From JBLHOS01 sp047623825 (lineage in GTDB: Bacteria; Pseudomonadota; Alphaproteobacteria; Rhodobacterales; Rhodobacteraceae): a DNA stretch of 48,467 bases. Within the stretch, counting starts at the first letter, position 1; each line of letters opens with the position of its first letter. Where the stretch lies: positions 1-48,467 of the forward strand of contig JBLHOS010000012.1 in assembly GCA_047623825.1 (NCBI GenBank), given 5' to 3'. Shown here in pieces: positions 24,557-32,197 of the stretch. Under the pieces are notes generated by a model. It was not told the origin of the DNA. It was given only the letters and a program-made list of their open reading frames with translations, and did no database searches. The position numbers were made by a program, and so were the translations under genes.

Positions 24557-25826
24557 GGATAGTCGACACTGGATCCAGTGGGCAGGACCGTAGGACGGTG
24601 ATGCACAGAGCAAGTTGCGCCAGACCAAAGGCCGTGATGGTTACGCAGGTCGCGATCGCCGCCCCGGATGCGCCAAGGGATGGGATCAGGGCGGCATTGA
24701 GCGCGATGTTGACTCCCAGTGCGACGGCGCTGAATAGGCCAAATGCTCGTTCTCGTCCGGTCATGATCAGAAATGACGTTGTTATTATCCCAAGGGCCGC
24801 CCCACATTGGGCAACGGCCAGCGGTGTTATTACGGGGCCGATCGCAAAATAATCTGGACCCAAAAGCAGGGTGGCTATCGCTGGGCCGACAAGGATCAAC
24901 ACAAGCGCGAGAGGCACTGAGGCAGCAATCGCCAGACACAGACCGATCGAAAAAAGCCTGCGCAGTTGGGCCGTACGTCCCTGTGCAAAGGCTTGGCTAA
25001 GTCGGGGGCTAAGAACTGTCGATAGGACAACGATCGGCATCGTTTGTAGAACCGTCAGGCGCAAGGCGGCCCCATAGACCCCGGTTTCTATCAACCCGGC
25101 CATGGGGGCTAACATCAAGACGTCGGTCTTGCTCATCAACAGTTTGGCGCTCATCCCGACCAATGCAGGCAGTGCGATCGCCATCCAGGCTCGAAAATGG
25201 GTGACTGGGATCGCTTGTGCTAGGGTTAAGGGAACGTGACGACGTCGCCAGAAAACACCAAACGCGACGGCAAACATGCTGATCAAACCATAAACCAACA
25301 GGGCATTTGGGGCCGTGACGTTTGCGCCCCAGTAGATCAAGGGAACCAGCATCAGTGTCGGTGGCAAGAGGGCATCTACCACAATACCATAAGATGGCGC
25401 ACCTAGGCCTGCCAACTGATTGCGCAGGAGGGATCGAAAAACCATTGCAGGTACTAAAACTGCGGCCAGCATCAGGCCGGGCGCCAAAGGATTTGTTTTG
25501 TTCAACGCCAAACTCATGGCCACGAAAGCGGCGGCGACGCCAATTCCGCCCAAAAGGCCAACCCAATCTGCCAGTCGCAAAACACCGCGCAACTGGCCCA
25601 GATCGTTTGTGAACCGCATTGGTGGGATCAAGCGTAGCATCAGACTTGGCCAACCTAACGCGCCTAAGCGCGCACCAATCAGTGCGGCCCCAACAGCGAA
25701 TGTGAACAGACCGTAGCCTTCTGGCCCAAGATGCCTGGCCAGCAAGAGACCCATTATTAGGCCAGCACCTTTGGCGATGCTGGCGATCCCGAACGCGCGC
25801 AAAAATTGTGATTTTAGGTCGGTCAT
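24507..25826 (-). CDS. Wzx-like polysaccharide flippase
   Basis: 439 residues with 12-14 predicted membrane spans. The N-terminus (MTDLKSQFLRAFGIASIAKG, then LLLARHLGPEGYGLFTF) is the standard opening of the oligosaccharide flippase family (MOP superfamily). It would move undecaprenyl-linked repeat units to the periplasmic face. It is the last gene of the minus-strand EPS operon and starts within the stop of the SGNH-like gene (ATGA). The C-terminal tail is rich in Thr/Asp/Lys and encoded opposite the end of the polymerase-like gene. Confidence 0.87.
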   Translation of the reverse strand: MTDLKSQFLRAFGIASIAKGAGLIMGLLLARHLGPEGYGLFTFAVGAALIGARLGALGWPSLMLRLIPPMRFTNDLGQLRGVLRLADWVGLLGGIGVAAAFVAMSLALNKTNPLAPGLMLAAVLVPAMVFRSLLRNQLAGLGAPSYGIVVDALLPPTLMLVPLIYWGANVTAPNALLVYGLISMFAVAFGVFWRRRHVPLTLAQAIPVTHFRAWMAIALPALVGMSAKLLMSKTDVLMLAPMAGLIETGVYGAALRLTVLQTMPIVVLSTVLSPRLSQAFAQGRTAQLRRLFSIGLCLAIAASVPLALVLILVGPAIATLLLGPDYFAIGPVITPLAVAQCGAALGIITTSFLIMTGRERAFGLFSAVALGVNIALNAALIPSLGASGAAIATCVTITAFGLAQLALCITVLRSCPLDPVSTIPTSATDQPDKPATRTR

Positions 25827-26731
25827 GATTGTGGCATCAGATCTGTGGGCTCAGGGCAAGCGGTCAAGCTTGGCCTGAGGTGCCCAATCAGGTCCAACGC
25901 ACCGGTCAGATTAGTATGGATCGGGTCGGCAAAGGCTTGAGGGTTTGTGATCGCTGCGCTGAGATCAAGGATTGGATACCCTAAGACATCGGCAACTTGC
26001 CGGGGCCATTCGGCGGCTGATCTTTGCGACATGGGATGGTAGGGACCGACGACCAGCAGCGGCTCAATGCCTCGGCGGTCAAGTTCCTCCAACAACGCAC
26101 TGAGAATGGAGATGTCAGCCGGCGCAATGTGCCAATTGGGTGTTGATCGGGGTGTGGGTCGTGTTGAGCTCATCGCATGGCGCATGATCCATGATTGGTC
26201 AGAATGACGTTGATATCGTAGCGATCGCCAAAAAATATCATTATTGAGAGAGAGGCTAAGAAAGACCTTATTCCACGGGAAATGCGCTTGAAATTGAGTC
26301 GACTGCAGTTGCCTGAGCCTTTGGCTGTCAGCGGCAAAGGTTGAGAATGATCGCGCCTGACCGTTGGTGCTAAAAAGGCTGGAGACCTCAATTATGGCAA
26401 TCCTCAGGTCTGGGATCCGATCCGCGGCATCCAAAGTCAGGGCAGCCACCGTTTCAATTCCGATCCCGTTATATCCAAGGTTCACAACTGGACGGCACAA
26501 GGCATCAGCAAGCGCTGGGGCGAAGAACGCATGGACGGCGCGGGAATTGCCAAAGATCGCAACCTCAGCAGTGATCGTCTGATTATAGAGCCGGGCAAAC
26601 CTAAACTGACTTTGAGAGATCAGGTGTTGCGCGAGACCATAGATCGCACGGTCGCCGCCGATGATCAGCAAGCAAAGAAACAGGATTAAACGAAGTGGGC
26701 TAGAACTGAAAATAGACAAAGGCGCCTCCAT
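25823..26731 (-). CDS. SGNH-hydrolase-like protein paired with MBOAT acyltransferase
   Basis: About 302 residues: one N-terminal membrane anchor (LRLILFLCLLIIGGDRAIYG), then a periplasmic domain. IFGNSRAVHAFF holds the nucleophile-like serine in the place of the GDS motif, and DPIHTNLTGALDLI near the C-terminus carries the Asp-x-x-His pair. These features suggest an SGNH/DUF1574-type esterase or transferase as found beside MBOAT proteins (compare AlgJ/AlgX, DltD, WssH partners). It probably completes O-acylation of the polysaccharide started by the MBOAT protein. ATG 26731 is used; it overlaps the MBOAT 3' end by 32 bases, and a TTG one codon earlier is possible. Confidence 0.65.
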   Translation of the reverse strand: MEAPLSIFSSSPLRLILFLCLLIIGGDRAIYGLAQHLISQSQFRFARLYNQTITAEVAIFGNSRAVHAFFAPALADALCRPVVNLGYNGIGIETVAALTLDAADRIPDLRIAIIEVSSLFSTNGQARSFSTFAADSQRLRQLQSTQFQAHFPWNKVFLSLSLNNDIFWRSLRYQRHSDQSWIMRHAMSSTRPTPRSTPNWHIAPADISILSALLEELDRRGIEPLLVVGPYHPMSQRSAAEWPRQVADVLGYPILDLSAAITNPQAFADPIHTNLTGALDLIGHLRPSLTACPEPTDLMPQS

Positions 26732-28064
26732 CAAACTGGCCTAAAAGTGGGAGGCTGAGGATCAGGGCGACACCGCTTACCAGGCGCCAGCTGCGAGCGC
26801 GCATAACAGATTGGGCGAAGCGGCTGTCCTCACGCAAGATCTCAACCACAGTGAGGATCGCAATTACGCTTGCGCCAATTGCAACCTCTAGCTGGGGCAG
26901 GCCCATTCCACCGTTTGTGCCTGATCCGATCAGGCCACTTAGTAGCAGTGTTGCCTGACCAAAGCTGTCGGCCCGAAAAAAGATCCAAGCAAAACACACC
27001 GCCAAGAACACGCAAAGCCGGGCCGGCCATTTGCCCATTTTGGGCCAGAACAGGCGTTGTGCGATAATCAGATAGCCGCCATGCAGCCCGCCCCAAATCA
27101 CGAATGGCCAGGCGGCCCCGTGCCACAGCCCGCCCAAAACCATTGTGGCCATCAGATTGCGTCCGGGCCGGACCCGGTTCCCGCCAAGCGGAATATAGAG
27201 GTAGTCGCGGAGCCAACCCGACAAAGAAATGTGCCAACGACGCCAAAACTCACTAAAGTTGCGAGCAAGATACGGACGGCGAAAATTTACTGGAAAGCGC
27301 AACCCCATCAGACGACCAAAACCAATGGCCATCAGTGAATACCCGGCAAAATCGGCGTAGATCTGAAACGCAAAAAAAACGACTCCAGTTAAAAGGGCGG
27401 TTTGAGAGAAGAGATCGGGCTGGGCAAAGACGCGGTCAACCAAGGGCGCAAGACGGTCTGCCACGACCAGCTTTAGGACGGCACCGACCACGATCATCTC
27501 GGCACCCAACCAGACATTCGACCAGCGAAACCGCTGATGACGGGCCAATTGCGGTAGCAACTGTTGCGCCCGAACAATGGGGCCTGCCACCAATTGCGGC
27601 CAGAGTGCGATATAGGTCGCAAAACGGATAAGGTCACGTTCTGGCGGTAGAGTGCCTCGAGCTACATCAATGACGTAGCTGAGGGCCTGGAATGTGAAGA
27701 ATGAGATCCCAACAGGTAGAAGAAGCGTCAGAATCGGAAGATCGGTATTAACTCCAAGCCCAGCCAGAAGCTGGGCAAATTCCGCAGTAAAAAATCCAAA
27801 GTATTTGAAGACACCCAAAAGACCGAGGTTGCAGGTGATAGCCAGCCATAGCCAACGTTTGGCGCGCTTTGCGGTGCTGGCGAGTGCAAAATTCACAAGC
27901 GTTGATGCGCCGATCAACCCCAGAAAACGCCAATCCCACCAGCCGTAGAATACCCAAGACGCGGCCAGCGCCAGAATGTTTTGGGCACGCGCCGAGGGCA
28001 TCATGAAATAGGCTGGAAAGAAGATTATTGCGAAGAGGATGAAGATCTCAGATGTGAAAATCAT
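26700..28064 (-). CDS. MBOAT family O-acyltransferase (AlgI-like)
   Basis: 454 residues from MIFTSEIFILF, a typical AlgI-type start; the ATG overlaps the stop of the upstream glycosyltransferase (ATGA). It has about ten membrane spans. Hallmarks are FGFFTAEFAQ, LLPVGISFFTFQALSYVIDV, WPQLVAGPIVRA, the RRWHISLSGWLRDYLYIPLG block near residues 300-320, and GGLWHGAAWPFVIWGGLHG with the proposed catalytic histidine. It passes acyl groups, often acetyl, across the inner membrane for polysaccharide O-acylation. An SGNH-like protein follows directly and is its probable partner. Confidence 0.9.
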   Translation of the reverse strand: MIFTSEIFILFAIIFFPAYFMMPSARAQNILALAASWVFYGWWDWRFLGLIGASTLVNFALASTAKRAKRWLWLAITCNLGLLGVFKYFGFFTAEFAQLLAGLGVNTDLPILTLLLPVGISFFTFQALSYVIDVARGTLPPERDLIRFATYIALWPQLVAGPIVRAQQLLPQLARHQRFRWSNVWLGAEMIVVGAVLKLVVADRLAPLVDRVFAQPDLFSQTALLTGVVFFAFQIYADFAGYSLMAIGFGRLMGLRFPVNFRRPYLARNFSEFWRRWHISLSGWLRDYLYIPLGGNRVRPGRNLMATMVLGGLWHGAAWPFVIWGGLHGGYLIIAQRLFWPKMGKWPARLCVFLAVCFAWIFFRADSFGQATLLLSGLIGSGTNGGMGLPQLEVAIGASVIAILTVVEILREDSRFAQSVMRARSWRLVSGVALILSLPLLGQFDGGAFVYFQF

Positions 28065-29113
28065 CGCCCGACCATTCGAGGGATTAGCCGGTTGAGGGCG
28101 GCCTGATCGTGGGCGTAGGCTTGGGCCCATTGTAGGGCAGCACATGCGCATGCGGCCGCGTAGAGATCGGGCTCTTTGATCCAATCAGTAATGGTTTCAG
28201 CCGCTGCCTCAGACCAATTTGCGTCTGTCATAATCCAAGATGGCGGCAGCTGGGCGGGGATACAGCCGCGCGGCGTTGCCAACACGGGGCAACCACTGGC
28301 CAATGCCTCAAATATTGTCAGGGGTTGCGCCTCGTTTGCATAGATCGACGGAAAAAGCAGAACGTCGATTTTTGCGAAAAAGCCGTTCTTATCTGCCCCT
28401 TTGACCATGCCAAGGCTTTGGCGATGGGTCGGGTCCTCAGCTATGAAAATAGCGACTTTTTGGGCAATGGCGGCAGAGGGGATTGGCCCAGCGATCAGCG
28501 CCCTGACCCTTGTGCCGTGGTCAGCCAGCAACCTGATAGTGGCCATGAAGTGATTGATGCCCTTTTCGGTGCTGACTTGGCCAAGATACCCGACACATTG
28601 CAGATTGGGCCTTTGGCACAGATTAGGCGGATCGATCAGGGGAGTGTTGCCAAGGATATGGATACGATCAGCCTGAACATCATAGTGGCGCCGCAACTCC
28701 TCGGCCATGGTTGCGGCCAACACGATGTGATGAACACCAGGGCCAAGGCGTCGAAGAATTCGTGACATTCGCCACGAGGGGGTCGCGAGGTACGACATCA
28801 CATGATGATGCAGCCAGACCTGTTGTCTGTGCCGCGCGATCCACCAAGACTGCATGCTGAGGCCAATTAACCCAAGGCCAGAATCAGGTACCAAATAGAG
28901 ACTGTCGCGTGGTTGCGCAGATAAAAGCGCGTGTGCGATCCGTAGGCTGACGCCCAAGTGTTTGCGAACACTCCAGACCCAACCGCGTGTGCCGGTATGG
29001 GACAGAGAATAGGTCCTGAGCTGCCCGGTTTTGGCCAAATGCGTCAGCATCGCCCTAGTTGCAAGGGTTTGGCCGGAAACCGGTGGAGGAATGACAGTGA
29101 CCGCATGCAGCAT
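28061..29113 (-). CDS. Glycosyltransferase family 4-like protein
   Basis: 350 residues, GT-B fold. VIPPPVSGQTLATRAML is the N-terminal acceptor-side glycine loop, GYLGQVSTEKGINHFM begins the donor domain near residue 185, and PSIYANEAQPLTIFEALASG near residue 265 is the GT4 E-x7-E motif (Glu-Ala-Gln ... Phe-Glu-Ala). It should add a sugar from an NDP- or GDP-sugar to the lipid-linked repeat in the cytoplasm. The specific sugar is not predictable; GDP-Man, UDP-Glc, UDP-Gal, UDP-GlcA and UDP-GalA pathways are encoded nearby. One base separates it from the upstream pyruvyltransferase gene. Confidence 0.82.
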   Translation of the reverse strand: MLHAVTVIPPPVSGQTLATRAMLTHLAKTGQLRTYSLSHTGTRGWVWSVRKHLGVSLRIAHALLSAQPRDSLYLVPDSGLGLIGLSMQSWWIARHRQQVWLHHHVMSYLATPSWRMSRILRRLGPGVHHIVLAATMAEELRRHYDVQADRIHILGNTPLIDPPNLCQRPNLQCVGYLGQVSTEKGINHFMATIRLLADHGTRVRALIAGPIPSAAIAQKVAIFIAEDPTHRQSLGMVKGADKNGFFAKIDVLLFPSIYANEAQPLTIFEALASGCPVLATPRGCIPAQLPPSWIMTDANWSEAAAETITDWIKEPDLYAAACACAALQWAQAYAHDQAALNRLIPRMVGR

Positions 29114-29114
29114 C

Positions 29115-30233
29115 TCAGACGTGGCTCTGCAGCCAGGAGATTTGGGTTTCTTGCGCCTCTGACAGACGGTCCAGGTCCAGTTGCATCACTTGATTGCGGA
29201 TATCTTCGAGGCCGAGGCTTTCAAAAAGGGCTGCGCGGGGAGACGGTGTAAACAACATTGCCCTATTGCCATAAGCCAATGTGGCGACGCAGGCGTGAAC
29301 CCGGTCTGACAGGGTCAGATCAGAGTTAGCGTATGTACTGAGATAGCTCCAAGGTTCATCTGAGGCAAACGCGCCGGGTTGGCGATAAATCTTATGAGTC
29401 ATGTGGGGAAAAAACCGATGCTCAGGCCGGATGACGCGCAGCCCGTTGATTATTTTGGGCAGATGCCGCCGATCCGTTAGATCACCCAGATACGCCTTGA
29501 TTTTACCGCGGTGTGCCAGCCGATCTAGCCGTTTGGGGATGCCAAGATGCCATTCGACCCCATCATGTGTAATCTGACGGGTGCGAAAGCGGGATGAATC
29601 AAACGGTGTTTCGGCGACTGAGGGTTCAGGGTACCGATCGAAGTTCATCACCAGATGCGGCGGCGTTCTGAATTTGAACGGAGAGACCGCCTGAGGCAGA
29701 AAAAAGCCGGCATCGATGCCACTATAGCAAGGCACATCCGGTAGCCAATCGCTCAGCAGTCCATGACTACGCGGATCGCGGGTTGAAATCAGATCGGGCG
29801 GGTAGGCCTGAAGGAAGGTCTTGACCGCAACCAGTTCAGCTTCAGAGAATTTGAAGAAGGCAGCAGAGTGCAGCATAATGCGCACGCCACGCGCCTTTAA
29901 CGTGGCAAATGTCTGTTGCCAGCTGGCGGCCATCCACGCGTTCAGGACAGGTCCTTGCAAGACAAGCCAATCGATTTCCAGATCTTGGATCAGGTCGGCA
30001 TAAGTCGGTGGGTTTCCCTTGAATTTGTTATGCAAGGTCCGATAATTTGGCTGGTCTTGATGAAAGCCAACGGCATCGGGCCCGAAGACGCGCCGCAACA
30101 CATAGTGTCCGCCCAGATTGAAGAAAGCATTTCCGACGTTTTGGGCCCATTGCCCCCCGACCAATGCGATCCTGGGTGGGGACGTCGCAAGAAGGGGGTG
30201 CTGGATGACGGGTCGAGGGCGCAGTTCAATCAT
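29115..30233 (-). CDS. Polysaccharide pyruvyl transferase family protein
   Basis: 372 residues. RIALVGGQWAQNVGNAFFNLGG near residues 21-42 is the N-terminal nucleotide-like loop of the CsaB/PssM/ExoV group, and SDRVHACVATLAYGNRAML near residue 325 matches the family's S-R-x-H-xx-xxA motif. Members transfer ketal-pyruvate from PEP to sugars, but the family is broad. Some members in roseobacter EPS clusters may have other roles, so pyruvylation is likely and not proven. It overlaps the upstream GT4 gene (ATGA). Confidence 0.7.
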   Translation of the reverse strand: MIELRPRPVIQHPLLATSPPRIALVGGQWAQNVGNAFFNLGGHYVLRRVFGPDAVGFHQDQPNYRTLHNKFKGNPPTYADLIQDLEIDWLVLQGPVLNAWMAASWQQTFATLKARGVRIMLHSAAFFKFSEAELVAVKTFLQAYPPDLISTRDPRSHGLLSDWLPDVPCYSGIDAGFFLPQAVSPFKFRTPPHLVMNFDRYPEPSVAETPFDSSRFRTRQITHDGVEWHLGIPKRLDRLAHRGKIKAYLGDLTDRRHLPKIINGLRVIRPEHRFFPHMTHKIYRQPGAFASDEPWSYLSTYANSDLTLSDRVHACVATLAYGNRAMLFTPSPRAALFESLGLEDIRNQVMQLDLDRLSEAQETQISWLQSHV

Positions 30234-31429
30234 TGATGGGTCTCCATGACTTGGGCGAAGATGGCCTCAAACCGGCGGGTGATGGTCGGAAGCTTGAACG
30301 TCGCCTCGGCGTAGGCGCGACCACGGGCCCCAACCTCAGCAGATAGGGCAGGATTGGTACCAAAAGCTTTGGCCGCCGAGATAAATCCAGCACGATCTTC
30401 GGGGGCGACGACGGTGCCAGCACCTGCCCCCCGTATGATTTGCGCCGCGAGATTGTCGTCTGGGGCCGCCAGAACTATGGGACGTCCGGCGCAGAGATAA
30501 GACAGGATTTTTGATGGGACTGAGAAGGTGCCGGCCTCACGTTCAATCATCGCAAGCAAGACGTCTGCCGACGCAAGAACTTCGGCAAATCGATCGATCG
30601 GCTGAAGTGCAAGGCAATTAAGGCGCGGATCTTTTAGGTCGGCCAACCGGTCTGCGCCAATCCCGGCGCTGGTTGTGATCACGGCGTCATTTTCGGGTAG
30701 CGACAGAGCAAGCGCTGTTAAGAATGTCGGGTCATGCTTTAGAGCCAAAGTTCCGGCATAAAGATACCGGTTTCCTTGATTTAGGCTCTGTTCTTCAGCC
30801 CACATCGTGTCTCTGTCCATCACTGGGAGGGCATTGATTGCACCCCAGTTTGGCACAACGCTTGTGCGTTCAGAGGGCACACCCCAAGCCTCTGACTGGG
30901 GGCGAAAACTGTCGGTGATATGGATCAGATGGTCAGCGTGGCGCATCTGGCCGCGCTCAAGATGGCGGTAATAGGCACCGATCAGTGCGCCAAGGCCGGG
31001 CAGCTTGCGGCGCAAAATCCGGTCAACTGCGATGGCGTAAAAATCCTGACACCAATAAACGAATCGCGCCCCGGCGTGCGTGCACGCGCGAAGCAATGCG
31101 GCCTGTGCCTCTGTCGGGGTGTTGCCGGACAAGACAAGATCTGGGCGCAAGTCTGTCACCAGTTTAGCCAGCTGCCGCCCGTATGCGAGATCGCCTGAGC
31201 GACGGATCAAAAAATTTGACTTGGAGTAGGGTTGATTGATCGCGACCGGATGAAAGGTCAAATTAAACGGATCTGTGGGTTGGCGTGTCAGTTGCCCCTT
31301 GGGGCCGGGATCATCCGCAAAGAACGCATGATCGACCCGGTGACCAAGGGCCGCCAATCCGCGCGATAGATCAGCCGTGAACGGATGCCCCGCGTAGTCA
31401 TGAACCAGAATATGCAAAGGCCTGATCAT
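30230..31429 (-). CDS. Glycosyltransferase family 4-like protein
   Basis: 399 residues from MIRPLHILVHDYAGHPFT, whose ATG overlaps the stop of the sugar transferase (ATGA). GT-B fold: FTADLSRGLAALGHRVDHAF at the N-terminus, the central VVPNWGAINAL, NRYLYAGTLALKHDPTFLTA opening the donor domain, and VPSKILSYLCAGRPIVLAA carrying the GT4 nucleotide-binding motif. The PSKI-Y-CAGRP form resembles WcaI/WbuB-type transferases of colanic acid and fucosamine pathways. It probably adds the second sugar after the priming transferase encoded just upstream. Confidence 0.85.
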   Translation of the reverse strand: MIRPLHILVHDYAGHPFTADLSRGLAALGHRVDHAFFADDPGPKGQLTRQPTDPFNLTFHPVAINQPYSKSNFLIRRSGDLAYGRQLAKLVTDLRPDLVLSGNTPTEAQAALLRACTHAGARFVYWCQDFYAIAVDRILRRKLPGLGALIGAYYRHLERGQMRHADHLIHITDSFRPQSEAWGVPSERTSVVPNWGAINALPVMDRDTMWAEEQSLNQGNRYLYAGTLALKHDPTFLTALALSLPENDAVITTSAGIGADRLADLKDPRLNCLALQPIDRFAEVLASADVLLAMIEREAGTFSVPSKILSYLCAGRPIVLAAPDDNLAAQIIRGAGAGTVVAPEDRAGFISAAKAFGTNPALSAEVGARGRAYAEATFKLPTITRRFEAIFAQVMETHQ

Positions 31430-32106
31430 TTGCCTACCCGAACCAGCATCACGCCGACCGTGCATAACATCAAGCCGATGTCGTAGAAAACGCCGCGACG
31501 CGCTGCATAAGTGACGTCCATTGCGACGCGATCAGAATAGGGATCGGACGTATCACCGAGGACCTGCCAGACACCGGTCAGGCCGGGGCGCTGGGCCAGA
31601 TATACGTTGCGATAGACACCGTATTTTCCAAGCTCGGATCGTGTGATCGGACGAGGACCAACTAGGCTCATCTCTCCGATCAGGACATTCCAAAGCTGTG
31701 GCAGTTCATCCAATCGTGTTTTTCGCAGCAGTTGGCCAAGGCGTGTAATTCTTGGATCATGTGTCAGTTTCCGGTGGCTTGCCCATTCGGCCGCCGCCTT
31801 TGGATTTTCGGCCAGATGAATATGCAGTTTGGCCTCTGCCCCTTCGACCATGCTGCGCAATTTCCAGCAATTGAACATCTGCCCGTCCCTGCCGATACGC
31901 GAATGGCCAAAGAATCCCGCGGCACCGTCTTGTCGGACAAAAACCCACAAAACAGCAATCAACGGGACTGTTATTGGGATTGTCAAAAGAACCAGCGTCA
32001 GATCCATAAGCCGCTTGGCACCATATGTTGGGCGGATCGTGATCATCGGTGGCGGGGCCCCTGTGTCCAATAAAAAACCGGCCTTTAGGGGGGCTTTGTC
32101 TTCCAT
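31426..32106 (-). CDS. Priming sugar transferase (ExoY/WcaJ-type bacterial sugar transferase), copy 1
   Basis: 226 residues. It has one hydrophobic hairpin (LMDLTLVLLTIPITVPLIAV) and the cytoplasmic catalytic domain: SRIGRDGQMFNCWKLRSM, ITRLGQLLRKTRLDELPQ with the catalytic Asp-Glu, NVLIGEMSLVGPRPI, and AQRPGLTGVWQV. It attaches a sugar-1-phosphate to undecaprenyl phosphate and starts each repeat unit. Likely donors are UDP-Glc or UDP-Gal. It is the first gene of the seven-gene minus-strand operon and is divergent from the BY-kinase across 91 bases that contain a GTTAAC (32179-32184). Confidence 0.93.
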   Translation of the reverse strand: MEDKAPLKAGFLLDTGAPPPMITIRPTYGAKRLMDLTLVLLTIPITVPLIAVLWVFVRQDGAAGFFGHSRIGRDGQMFNCWKLRSMVEGAEAKLHIHLAENPKAAAEWASHRKLTHDPRITRLGQLLRKTRLDELPQLWNVLIGEMSLVGPRPITRSELGKYGVYRNVYLAQRPGLTGVWQVLGDTSDPYSDRVAMDVTYAARRGVFYDIGLMLCTVGVMLVRVGK

Positions 32107-32197
32107 AGTGTCCTGCCTTTCTTTCGGTGGATCCGCTGCAACAGAAGATGATCTGTTGGGGCTGACTTTCGGTCGGACGTTAACTCTATCGAGATGA

